Assembly: GCF_000689415.1 (NCBI RefSeq)
Contig: NZ_HG322950.1
Span: 3,231,501 to 3,295,500, forward strand
Reading direction: 5' to 3'
DNA from: Pseudomonas knackmussii B13
Lineage (GTDB): Bacteria; Pseudomonadota; Gammaproteobacteria; Pseudomonadales; Pseudomonadaceae
Length of the DNA: 64,000 bases
Below the pieces are notes generated by a model. That model was not told the DNA's origin. It saw only the letters and a program-made list of their open reading frames with translations, and did no database searches. Position 1 is the first letter of the stretch, and each line of letters begins with the position of its first letter. Made by a program: the position numbers and the translations under genes. Of this stretch, positions 44,525 to 52,476 are shown one piece after another.

Positions 44525-46624
44525 CTAGAAACCGCTCTCGCGCACCCCGATCGCCGCCATCCGCCGCAGGAAACCGCCGATGATCGACTCGCTGCGCCCC
44601 TGTAGCGTGACCATGCCGCGCACCGCCTGCGCCGGCGCCGCAGCATCGTCCAGCACTTCCAGGCGCGCGCCGTACTGGGCGTGCTCGGGAATCGCGCGCT
44701 GTTCGATATCGCGGCGCACGGCCAGCGGGCCGCCGTTGTCCGAGGCCAGCAACGGCAAGGCCAGTGCCGCGCTGCTGGCGGTGTCCAGCTCGATCAGGCG
44801 CACCGCCAGCGCCGGCGAGCCGGGCTGTTCGGCAACGAAGTGGCCCTCGTCGCCCGGGTTCAGGCGTGCCAGCGCCTGCTGCTCGACGTAGCCACGCAGC
44901 TTGGGCTTCTGGGTGCCAACCACGCGCAGCAGCACGCGCTCCGACGACAGCCACTCGCCGGCCCGCAGGTCGGCGCCCAGGTCGCGCACCACGCCGTCTT
45001 GCCCGGCGCGCAGTTGCAGGCGCTCGCGCTGCGCGGCAAGGCCACGGTAATCGGCCAATTGCTGCGCCAGCTGGCTTTCCAGCACGCCGGCATCGGCCAC
45101 CGTCTGCTGATTGGCGGTGGCCCGCGCGATCTGCAGCTGCAGCGCGCGGATTTCACTGCCGGCGATGCGCAGGTGGGCGTCCACGTCCGGCGACTCCAGG
45201 GCCAGCAGCAGATCGCCCGCCTTCACCGCCTGACCTTCGCGCACCATCACTTGCGCGACTCGCGCGCCGACCGGCGTATGCACCTCGCTCATCTGCGATG
45301 CCTCCAGCACCGCCGGCACTTCCACCGAGGTGCGCCAAGGCACCAGCAGGACCAGCAGCACCAGCGCGCCGACAGCCAGGGTCGGTAGCGCCTTGCGCGG
45401 CTCGGCGTGCTCGCGGTACTTCCACCAGAACTGCAGCTCGCGCCACACCGGCAAGGCGATGAACCAGCCCAGCTCGACCAGCATCAGGCCAATGCCCAGC
45501 ACCTTGAAGAACAGGTGGTAGACCGCCAGGGCGATGCCGAAGAACAGTGCCGCGCGCCAGACCCAGGAGGCATAGCCCCACAGCAGCAGGCGCCGCTGCA
45601 GGCGCGGCGGCCAGGGCTCGGGCATCGGCGCGCCGTAGCCGAACAGCAGCTCGCGCAGGCGCCAGCGGCACAGGGCGAAGGCGCGGCCCTGCAGGTTGTC
45701 GACGGCGAGCAGGTCGCTGAGCAGGAAGTAGCCGTCGAAGCGCATCAACGGGTTGAGGTTGATCACCAGGGTGGTCAGCCAGGTGGCGCTGGCCAGCAGG
45801 AAGGCCGCCGTGCGCAAGGGGCCGTCGGCGAGCAGCGACCATGCCAGCAGCGCGACGCAGGCCAGGAGCATCTCCGCCAGCACGCCGCCGGCGCCGATCA
45901 GCAGGCGACTGCGGCGGCCGCTGACGCGCCAGGCATCGGACACGTCGGTGTAGAACATCGGCACCAGCACCACGAAGGCCAGGCCCATGCTGTGCACCCG
46001 GCAGCCGGCGAGCTTGGCCATGTAGGCATGGCCAAGCTCGTGGCAGAGCTTGGCGAACCACAGCGCCACGCCGAATGCCGCGGCCCCGGACCAACTGAAC
46101 AGGTAGGAGAAGCTGCCGATGAAGCGGTCCCAGTCGCGCGCCACCAGGAACAGCCCCAGGCTCAGCACCAGCGGCAGGCCAACGGTGAGCAAGGTGCGCC
46201 CATTGCGCGCCAGCCAGGGCCAGGTGCGATTGAGGAAGGGATCGGGGCGCCACAGCGGGATGCGGAAGAACAGGTATTGGTGCAGCGCCTTCTGCCACAG
46301 GCTGTGCTGGCGCATCTGCGCCTTGGCGGCATAGCTGGCGCGCTGCTCGGCGTCGCTCGGGGCGATCAGGTCGTGCTCGCGCAGAAAACGCAGCAGTTGC
46401 TCCAACTCGGTCTCGCCCAGCGCTCGTCCACCGCCCGCGTTGGCCGCCGCCAGCACCGCCGCGCCCTCGCCCCGGCTCCATTGGCGCAGCAGGCGCACGG
46501 CGGCCTCGCCCAGCTTGAAGTAGCGGCCGCGCAAAGGGTCGTTGAGGACCCACTGCGGCGCGCCATCGAAGGTCGGCGCGGCTTCGGAGAGCTGCAGGTC
46601 GTCGCGCAGCACTGGCAGGCTCAT
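44525..46624 (-). CDS. PqqD-like / M50 metalloprotease / HlyD fusion membrane protein
   Basis: 699 residues. About 1-90: PqqD-like winged helix (WVLNDPLRGRYFKLGEAAVRLL). About 140-390: polytopic M50 (site-2-protease-type) domain with intact zinc site HELGH (195-199) and the second ligand motif NPLMRFDG (291-298). About 400-699: HlyD/lipoyl-type adaptor (VHTPVGARVAQVMVREGQAVKAGDLLLALESP and a coiled coil). PqqD domains hold peptides for processing; M50 proteases cut in or near the membrane; HlyD domains dock to TolC. The protein thus looks built to accept, clip and hand over an exported substrate. Third in the operon. Confidence 0.88.
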   Translation of the reverse strand: MSLPVLRDDLQLSEAAPTFDGAPQWVLNDPLRGRYFKLGEAAVRLLRQWSRGEGAAVLAAANAGGGRALGETELEQLLRFLREHDLIAPSDAEQRASYAAKAQMRQHSLWQKALHQYLFFRIPLWRPDPFLNRTWPWLARNGRTLLTVGLPLVLSLGLFLVARDWDRFIGSFSYLFSWSGAAAFGVALWFAKLCHELGHAYMAKLAGCRVHSMGLAFVVLVPMFYTDVSDAWRVSGRRSRLLIGAGGVLAEMLLACVALLAWSLLADGPLRTAAFLLASATWLTTLVINLNPLMRFDGYFLLSDLLAVDNLQGRAFALCRWRLRELLFGYGAPMPEPWPPRLQRRLLLWGYASWVWRAALFFGIALAVYHLFFKVLGIGLMLVELGWFIALPVWRELQFWWKYREHAEPRKALPTLAVGALVLLVLLVPWRTSVEVPAVLEASQMSEVHTPVGARVAQVMVREGQAVKAGDLLLALESPDVDAHLRIAGSEIRALQLQIARATANQQTVADAGVLESQLAQQLADYRGLAAQRERLQLRAGQDGVVRDLGADLRAGEWLSSERVLLRVVGTQKPKLRGYVEQQALARLNPGDEGHFVAEQPGSPALAVRLIELDTASSAALALPLLASDNGGPLAVRRDIEQRAIPEHAQYGARLEVLDDAAAPAQAVRGMVTLQGRSESIIGGFLRRMAAIGVRESGF

Positions 46625-46625
46625 G

Positions 46626-47942
46626 TCAGAGCCCCAGGGTCTGGCGCAGCGCGGTCAGCGGCCGGCGCAGCAGGTAATAGGCAAGGGGCGCACGCGCGCC
46701 ATAGAGCTTGGCCGTACCGCGCAAACCGATGCGCGGCGACTCGCCTCCGAAGCCGGCCACCAGGCTGTAGGCCAGGCCGCCGGAGGGAACCGGCTCGGCC
46801 TGGTAGCCGATGCGTTCGAGCTGCGCCGGGACCGAGGTCAGCGGCTGGTTGTCGAGGAACAGCGCCACGTCGGCACCCGGCTCCAGGCTCATGACGCCGC
46901 CCACCGGCAGCTCGATGCGCAACTCGGCGCGCTGCGGATCAGCGATTTCCATCAGCCGTTCGCCGGTGCGTACCGGTTTGCCGGTCCAGCGCTCGGCGTC
47001 GGCGAATACCGCGATGCCGTCCTGCTCGGCGCGCACTTCACTGCGTTGCAGCAGGTCCCTGGCGTAGTCGCGCTCAGCGCGCTTCTGCTCGACGCGCGCG
47101 GCCAGCAGGTCGAGGCGCGCGGCCGACTCCGCATCCTGGAAGGCGCGCTGGGTATTGGCCTTGAGCTCCGCCTCGGCCACCGCAAGGGCGCGTTCGGCGA
47201 CGTCGGCCTGGGCCTTCAGCGTGGTGGCGTCGAAGCGCACCAGCAGATCGCCGCGCTTTACCGCCTGGTTCGGTCGGACTTCCACCTTCGCGATCACACC
47301 GTCCAGCGGCGCGGCTATCACCATGCCGCCCTTGGGCACCACTTCCGCCGGCGCCAGCGCGGACTGGCGGATCGGTAGCAACAGCAGCAGCACAGCGCCG
47401 CCAAGCACCATCGCCACACGCCGCTTCGGCCAGCGCAGGCGCCACGGCAGGCGCGGCTGCAGGGCGCACCAGGCGTGGGCGTAGGTCTCGCCCAGCTCGC
47501 CGAGCAGGGTCTTCTCGGCCGTGTTCCAGGGTTGCTGGCGCGCCAGCCAGAGCCCGCCGAAGCGCACGCCGGCACGGTCTTTAAGAGGTACCCAGAAGGC
47601 CTGCGGCACGCTCAGTTCCAGCAGGTCCTGGCGGGTCGACTCGCTGAACTGCGCGCTGTCCACGACATGCGGCTGATCCAGCGCATCGCCCTGGTCCAGC
47701 TCGCTGCAGGCACGCTCGATGAAGGAAACGAAAGGTGCATTGGGCTCGACCACGCTGACGCCGGTCAGCGCGCGGACCTTGCCGGCGATGACCAGCGCGG
47801 CATGGCGGAAGCCGAACAGCGCCTGGCCGTCGTTGACCATGGCGAAGCCCAGCCGCTCGATGCTGTCGGCCGCGCGCGCCTGGCGCTGCACGGCGATGAA
47901 CTGGGCGAAGGCGACCTCGCTGCCGGCAGCGGGTGCGTTCAT
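46626..47942 (-). CDS. HlyD-family adaptor with N-terminal GAF-like domain
   Basis: 438 residues. The first ~165 form a cytoplasmic GAF-like region (ERLGFAMVNDGQALFGFRHAALVIAGKV, VPLKDRAGVRFGGLWLARQQPWNTAEKTLLGELGE). A single transmembrane helix (RVAMVLGGAVLLLLLPI) leads to a periplasmic HlyD adaptor (AAPLDGVIAKVEVRPNQAVKRGDLLVRFD, hairpin, barrel). A sensory domain on an export adaptor is unusual. It lies between the other two adaptor genes (ATGA overlap upstream; 1-nt gap downstream). Confidence 0.82.
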   Translation of the reverse strand: MNAPAAGSEVAFAQFIAVQRQARAADSIERLGFAMVNDGQALFGFRHAALVIAGKVRALTGVSVVEPNAPFVSFIERACSELDQGDALDQPHVVDSAQFSESTRQDLLELSVPQAFWVPLKDRAGVRFGGLWLARQQPWNTAEKTLLGELGETYAHAWCALQPRLPWRLRWPKRRVAMVLGGAVLLLLLPIRQSALAPAEVVPKGGMVIAAPLDGVIAKVEVRPNQAVKRGDLLVRFDATTLKAQADVAERALAVAEAELKANTQRAFQDAESAARLDLLAARVEQKRAERDYARDLLQRSEVRAEQDGIAVFADAERWTGKPVRTGERLMEIADPQRAELRIELPVGGVMSLEPGADVALFLDNQPLTSVPAQLERIGYQAEPVPSGGLAYSLVAGFGGESPRIGLRGTAKLYGARAPLAYYLLRRPLTALRQTLGL

Positions 47943-48724
47943 GGCTGCTCCGCGAACCGCGCGGTGCCGCTCATGCCCGCCACCAGCCCGGCGTCGGCCG
48001 GCACGCTGGCGATCAACAGGAGGGTCTGGCTGGCCTCATCGATGCGTGCGCCCAGGCGCTTGACCTCGACCTGCAGCGTCTTGCCGGTTTCATCCGGAAC
48101 GAAATTGAACTGCTGGCCCGGTTTGAGCCGCGACAGCCAGCGCGACGGCACCAACAGGCGGATTTCCAGGCTGCGGTTGTCGACGATCTCCAGCAGCGGC
48201 GCGCCGCTGGCGACGCTCTCGAACGGCTGCGCCTTGCGCTGCACGACTTGGCCGTCGTACGGCGCCTGCACGGCGCAGCGGCGCACCTGCACCTGGTAGA
48301 CCTGGGCCTGGGCCTGGGCTTCGGCCTGCTTGGCCTCGGCCAGGGCAACCTCGAAGCGGCCGACGGAATTCAGCGACGCCAGCTGGCGGTTGTGCGCCAG
48401 CTCCTCGCTGGCCGCGCGCACACCGGACTGGGCGGCGTTCAGCTGGGCCTGGTAGGCCGAGCAGTCGAAGCGCACCAGCACATCGCCCTTGTGGAAGGCC
48501 TGGCCTTCGCTGAATGGCATTTCGAGGATGCGCCCGGCCAGTTCGCTGGACAGCATCGCCTGCTCACGGGCATGCAACACGCCGCGCACCTCGCGCGAAT
48601 CGTTGGTCGACGCGCTCGACGCCGCCACCGGCAACAACGGGTCCGCCACCGGCTCCTGCGCCGCCTGCAGACTGCCCACGATCCCCATGGCGACCAGCGC
48701 CGTCCAGCACACACCCCTAACCAT
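47939..48724 (-). CDS. periplasmic adaptor (RND/HlyD family)
   Basis: 261 residues: signal peptide, barrel and lipoyl halves (VRGVLHAREQAMLSSELAGRILEMPFSEGQAFHKGDVLVRFD), a short alpha-hairpin rich in Gln/Ala, and a closing barrel (VQAPYDGQVVQRKAQPFESVASGAPLLEIVD). First gene of the operon, coupled by a 4-nt overlap to the GAF-HlyD gene. It probably forms a periplasmic duct with the other adaptors and the TolC-like protein. Confidence 0.83.
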   Translation of the reverse strand: MVRGVCWTALVAMGIVGSLQAAQEPVADPLLPVAASSASTNDSREVRGVLHAREQAMLSSELAGRILEMPFSEGQAFHKGDVLVRFDCSAYQAQLNAAQSGVRAASEELAHNRQLASLNSVGRFEVALAEAKQAEAQAQAQVYQVQVRRCAVQAPYDGQVVQRKAQPFESVASGAPLLEIVDNRSLEIRLLVPSRWLSRLKPGQQFNFVPDETGKTLQVEVKRLGARIDEASQTLLLIASVPADAGLVAGMSGTARFAEQP

Positions 48725-48891
48725 CGTCCATCCCTCTGACAGAATGGCGCGCAGTCTAAGGGAGAGCCGGCTTGTAGGAAACGGACTTCGTCAGATCATT
48801 TGGCCATCACGCTGGCAGTCCGTCGGTTCGTTCGAATCCTGCGCACTGGATGCAGTCATCCGCAGACCAGTCAGCGGCAGGAGAAATCGAC

Positions 48892-49137
48892 ATGCCAACC
48901 TGGAAAATCACCTTCACGCGCCACAACAACACCGACCAATTGCAACTGCAGTCGGCGCAGCAACCGAGCCCGGAAGAAGCGGCCGAGCACGTCCTGGAGT
49001 GGGCGACCGAGAACCTCAAGCCCGGTGAGTACGGCACTGCCCGCGATGCCCCGGAAGGGCCGGTCGGGCAGTTGCTGCGCCGTTACGGCATCACCGTCAC
49101 CGATATCGTCGAGGAATCGCCGCTGCCCGAAGGCTGA
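48892..49137 (+). CDS. small conserved-looking protein (81 aa), unknown
   Basis: ATG 48892 with AGGAG upstream (a longer frame at 48850 lacks a site). Acidic, soluble, with a helix (SPEEAAEHVLEWATENL) and a C-terminal hydrophobic/acidic end (YGITVTDIVEESPLPEG). No family recognised. It is 7 bp from the stop of a convergent LysR gene and divergent from the adaptor operon. Confidence 0.6.
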   Translation: MPTWKITFTRHNNTDQLQLQSAQQPSPEEAAEHVLEWATENLKPGEYGTARDAPEGPVGQLLRRYGITVTDIVEESPLPEG

Positions 49138-49144
49138 CCCGCCC

Positions 49145-50041
49145 TCAGCCTTGTGCCGGCACCGGCAAGCGGATGTGCCGCGCCAGTTCCTCGAACAGCG
49201 TCACCACGCTGCGCAGGGCACGGCAATCGGGGCGGGTCAGTAGCCAGAGGGCGTTACCGCAACCGGGCAGGTCGCCCTGCAGCACCTGCAGGCCGTCACC
49301 GTCGCGCAATAGATAGTCGGGCAGCGCCGCCAGGCCCAGGCCGCCGCGGCAGAGTTCGAGCACCGAGACGATGCTGTTGCAACGATAGGCCGGGATCACC
49401 GCCGGGAAACTCTGGCGACGCCAGGCCACGCTGGCATGGTCGGGCATGAACTCGTCCGGGGCGATCCAGCTCAGCTCGCTCCAGTCGCGGCCGGCATTGG
49501 CGCTTAGATAGTCGCGATGCGCACAGAGCGCATAGCGCACCTCGCCCAGGCAGCGGCCGACCAGGTATTCCGGCGGTGCGGTGGTCAGGCGCAGGGCGAT
49601 GTCGGCGTCGCGCCGGCTGAGGTTGGCGAAGGCGTTGGAGGTGGACAGCTCCAGGTGCAAGCCCGGGTAGTCGCCCATGAAACGCCCCAGCGCCGGCAGC
49701 AGGATGCCCTGCAATACGGCGTCGGTGCAGGTCAGGCGCACGGTGCCGCTGAGCACTTCGCGGCCCTGCTCCAACCCGACCCGCGCCGCCTCCAGCGCCT
49801 GCTCGGCCTGCTCGGCCTGGCGCGCCAGCTGCTGCGCCAGGTTGGTCGGCAGGTAGCCGGCACGGCCCTTCTCGAACAGCGCGGTGCCCAGCGCCTTCTC
49901 CAGCCGGCGGATGGCGCGGAACACTGTGGAGACGTCTACGGCCAGCAATTCCGCGGCCCGCGCCAGGTTGCCGCCCCGCACCAGGGCGAGTACCAGGGAA
50001 AGGTCGGTGTACTCCAACCGATATTGCATCGATGCACTCAT
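49145..50041 (-). CDS. LysR-family transcriptional regulator
   Basis: 298 residues from ATG 50041 (a TTG at 50059 is open upstream). HTH: NLARAAELLAVDVSTVFRAIRRLEKALG; effector domain: GTVRLTCTDAVLQGILLPALGRFM and DIALRLTTAPPEYLVGR. Divergent from the GATase-like/monooxygenase-like pair at 50134, which it probably regulates. Confidence 0.87.
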   Translation of the reverse strand: MSASMQYRLEYTDLSLVLALVRGGNLARAAELLAVDVSTVFRAIRRLEKALGTALFEKGRAGYLPTNLAQQLARQAEQAEQALEAARVGLEQGREVLSGTVRLTCTDAVLQGILLPALGRFMGDYPGLHLELSTSNAFANLSRRDADIALRLTTAPPEYLVGRCLGEVRYALCAHRDYLSANAGRDWSELSWIAPDEFMPDHASVAWRRQSFPAVIPAYRCNSIVSVLELCRGGLGLAALPDYLLRDGDGLQVLQGDLPGCGNALWLLTRPDCRALRSVVTLFEELARHIRLPVPAQG

Positions 50042-50133
50042 GAATTGCGTTATCGCCAATTTTTATTGCGTCTGCGCAACTATAAATTGCTCACCGTAGC
50101 CCGCCAATGGGCGTCGACGCTGGGGTGCGAAAG

Positions 50134-50856
50134 ATGCGGAAGCTGCGCAAGGTTCTACGTATCGGCCTGATCGGTGATCGTGACAGCCAGGTCATGGCGC
50201 ACTGGGCCATCCCCCTGGCGCTGCAGCAGTCGCTGCTGCCCCACGCCGGCACCCTGCGCCTGGAATGGCTGCACACCGAGCGGCTGGCCCAGGGCCTGCC
50301 ACTGGAAGGCTACGCCGGCTTCTGGTGCATTCCCGGCAGCCCTTACCGCGACACCGAGGGCGCGCTGCGTGCCATCCGCCATGCGCGCACCAGCGGCACG
50401 CCTTATCTCGGCACCTGCGCGGGCTTCCAGCACGCCTTGCTGGAGCGTGCCCGCAATGTCCTGGGCTGGGACGATGCCGCCCACGCGGAACTGGATCCCG
50501 AAGCGGCTCGCCCGGTGATCCACGCGCTGCCCTGCGCGCTGGTCGAAGTACGCGAAGAAATCCGCCTGCGCCCGGGCTCACGCCTGGCCAGCGCCTACGG
50601 CAAGCCGAGCATTCGCGAAGGCTATCGCTGCAGCTACGGGATCAACCCCGAGTACCAGGAAGCCCTGTTCGGCGACTCACTGACGGCGAGCGCCCACGGC
50701 GAAGACGGCAGCATCCGCGCGCTGGAAGCCGAGGATCATCCCTTCTTCGTCGCCACCCTGTTCCAACCCGAGCGCAAGGCCCTGGCCGGCGTCAGCGTGC
50801 CGCTGGCCGAAGCCTTCCTGCGCGCCGTCGAGCAACACGCCAGAAGCCCCCAATGA
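50134..50856 (+). CDS. stand-alone GATase-like protein (CTP-synthase C-terminal related), catalytic His missing
   Basis: 240 residues. Class I glutamine-amidotransferase fold with a G-x-C-x-G-x-Q nucleophile, GTCAGFQHA (Cys95). The usual second motif, FHPE, is FQPE (Gln211, Glu213), so the triad His is absent and normal glutaminase activity is unlikely. It has only the GATase part, without the synthase domain. Similar proteins are annotated as CTP synthase C-terminal-region-related. Coupled (ATGA) to the next gene. Confidence 0.82.
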   Translation: MRKLRKVLRIGLIGDRDSQVMAHWAIPLALQQSLLPHAGTLRLEWLHTERLAQGLPLEGYAGFWCIPGSPYRDTEGALRAIRHARTSGTPYLGTCAGFQHALLERARNVLGWDDAAHAELDPEAARPVIHALPCALVEVREEIRLRPGSRLASAYGKPSIREGYRCSYGINPEYQEALFGDSLTASAHGEDGSIRALEAEDHPFFVATLFQPERKALAGVSVPLAEAFLRAVEQHARSPQ

Positions 50857-51185
50857 TCGCCAAGACGCCCGAACCGCCCTACTACGCCGTGATCTTCACC
50901 TCCCTGCGCACTGCGCAGGACGCCGGCTACGGCATAACCGCAGAACGCATGTTGGAACTCGCCGCCGAACAGCCGGGCTACCTCGGCGTGGAGTCGGCGC
51001 GCGGAGAAGATGGGCTGGGTATAACGGTGTCCTACTGGCGCGACGAAGAAAGCATCCGCCACTGGCGGGAAAACGCCGAACACCGAATGGCCCGCGAGGG
51101 GGCCCGCCGCGCGTGGTATCGGCAGTTCCAGGTGCGGGTGGCGAAGGTCGAGCGGGCCTACGGATTCGACGGCAGCGACCTGTAG
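50853..51185 (+). CDS. antibiotic-biosynthesis-monooxygenase-like (ABM) small protein
   Basis: 110 residues of the dimeric alpha/beta-barrel type: YYAVIFTSLRTAQDAGYGITAERMLELA, PGYLGVESARGEDGLGITVSYWRDEESIRHWR, then a C-terminal HRMAREGARRAWYRQFQVRVAKVE. Such proteins act as cofactor-free monooxygenases or haem-degrading-like enzymes, or have unknown roles. It overlaps the GATase gene by 4 nt. Its TAG stop lies inside a TGTAGGAG repeat end. Confidence 0.8.
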   Translation: MIAKTPEPPYYAVIFTSLRTAQDAGYGITAERMLELAAEQPGYLGVESARGEDGLGITVSYWRDEESIRHWRENAEHRMAREGARRAWYRQFQVRVAKVERAYGFDGSDL

Positions 51186-51320
51186 GAGATCTCATCCGCG
51201 AAAATCTCCGAGCCAATACCTCATTGTAGGAGCGCGCCATGCGCGCGAATCGCGGCCATGGGCCGCTCCTACAGGGTAAATGTCGTGCCATGCGGTTCGC
51301 GGATGAGATCCGCGTCTACA
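51181..51320. repeat. BIME-like cluster of palindromic repeats
   Basis: TGTAGGAGATCTCATCCGCGAA at 51181 is inverted to TTCGCGGATGAGATCC.. near 51296-51310. Between them lies a complete unit, 51225-51271, bounded by TGTAGGAGC and GCTCCTACA. A related pair is at 60483-60576. They fill the gap between the ABM-like gene and azlD (convergent). Confidence 0.75.
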
Positions 51321-51630
51321 GCCACCAGCGCAGCAGGAAGAACACCCCCATGCTCAGCAAGACGCTGACCAGCGTATTGCGCGTCCACAGCACCAGCCCC
51401 ACCGCCACCAGCGAACCGAGCAGGTAGGGGTTGTCCAGGCGGAGGTTCAGCTGGTGCTCGGGCAGGAACACGATCGGCCCGCAGATCGCCGTGAGCATTC
51501 CCGGCACGGCGAAGCCGAGGAACTGCCGGATGTTGCTGCCCAGGCGGATCGGCAGGCGTGGTTCGAGGAACACGTAGCGGTTGAAGAAGACGATCAGCCC
51601 CATGCCGACGATCACGGCCCAGACCATCAT
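51316..51630 (-). CDS. azlD: AzlD-family branched-chain amino acid export subunit
   Basis: 104 residues and four hydrophobic segments (VIVGMGLIVFFNRYVFL, FLGFAVPGMLTAICGPIVFL, LLGSLVAVGLVLWTRNTLVSVLL). Pairs with AzlC, its partner encoded just upstream with a 4-nt overlap, in exporting branched-chain amino acids. Confidence 0.88.
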   Translation of the reverse strand: MMVWAVIVGMGLIVFFNRYVFLEPRLPIRLGSNIRQFLGFAVPGMLTAICGPIVFLPEHQLNLRLDNPYLLGSLVAVGLVLWTRNTLVSVLLSMGVFFLLRWWL

Positions 51631-52325
51631 GCCGACCTCCCACTGAACTTGTTGCAGACGAAGCCTGCGGTCATCCCCGCGAGGCCCGCGAGCACCAGGG
51701 CCGAGCCCAGGTGCCAGTAGCTGAACAGCACCGAGCAGAACAGCGAGACAGCCACGCAGACCACCGTCGGCACGCTGCGCACCACCGGTGCGATCAACGC
51801 CACGAAGGTCGCGGCGACGGAGAAGTCCAGGCCCAGGTGCTCAAGCCCCGGAATGCTGCTGCCCAGCAGCACGCCGGCCAGGGTGAAGAGGTTCCAGGCG
51901 ATGTAGAAGGTCAGGCCGACGCCCAGGGCGTACCAGCGGTTGAAGGCTTCGCGGTCGTACTGGCTGGTCAGGGCGAAGAATTCATCGGTGAGCAGGAAGC
52001 CCAGGCCGATCCGCCAGCGCCCCGGCAGGTCGGCGATCACCGGGCGCATGCTCATGCCGTAGAGCAGGTGCTGCGAGGTCAGCAGCAGCGTGGTGAGCAT
52101 GATCGAGAGGAACCCGGCACCGCCCTTGAGCATGCCGATCGCCACCAGTTGCGCGGCGCCGGCGAAGACGATGGCCGACAGGCCCTGGCCGTGCAGCGGC
52201 GAAAGGCCGGCCTCGATGGCCAGGGAGCCGGCGAGCAGGCCCCAGGGCAGGACCGCGATGGACAGCGGCATGATGGCGATGGCACCGCGCAGGAAGGCGC
52301 GGGCGGGAAGCAGATCGTGGGACAT
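51627..52325 (-). CDS. azlC: AzlC-family branched-chain amino acid permease
   Basis: 232 residues from ATG 52325 (MSHDLLPARAFLRGAIAIMPLSI); the longer frame adds a poor leader. AzlC features: GLLAGSLAIEAGLSPLHGQGLSAIVFAGAAQLVAIGML and the HLLYGMSMRP turn. Large subunit of the AzlCD exporter of valine/leucine-type amino acids and analogues. Confidence 0.9.
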   Translation of the reverse strand: MSHDLLPARAFLRGAIAIMPLSIAVLPWGLLAGSLAIEAGLSPLHGQGLSAIVFAGAAQLVAIGMLKGGAGFLSIMLTTLLLTSQHLLYGMSMRPVIADLPGRWRIGLGFLLTDEFFALTSQYDREAFNRWYALGVGLTFYIAWNLFTLAGVLLGSSIPGLEHLGLDFSVAATFVALIAPVVRSVPTVVCVAVSLFCSVLFSYWHLGSALVLAGLAGMTAGFVCNKFSGRSA

Positions 52326-52476
52326 GGGGAAGACGGCTTGAGGATCAGGTCGGGCGAGCTTGGCAGAAATGGCGGCGGGCGCCTTGAACGTTCTTGCTGT
52401 TTTGCGAGTCACGGGCGCCTTTTGATTAGGACAATTCCCACACGTTAATTAAGGAATTTCCGACTGATCGCAAAAG

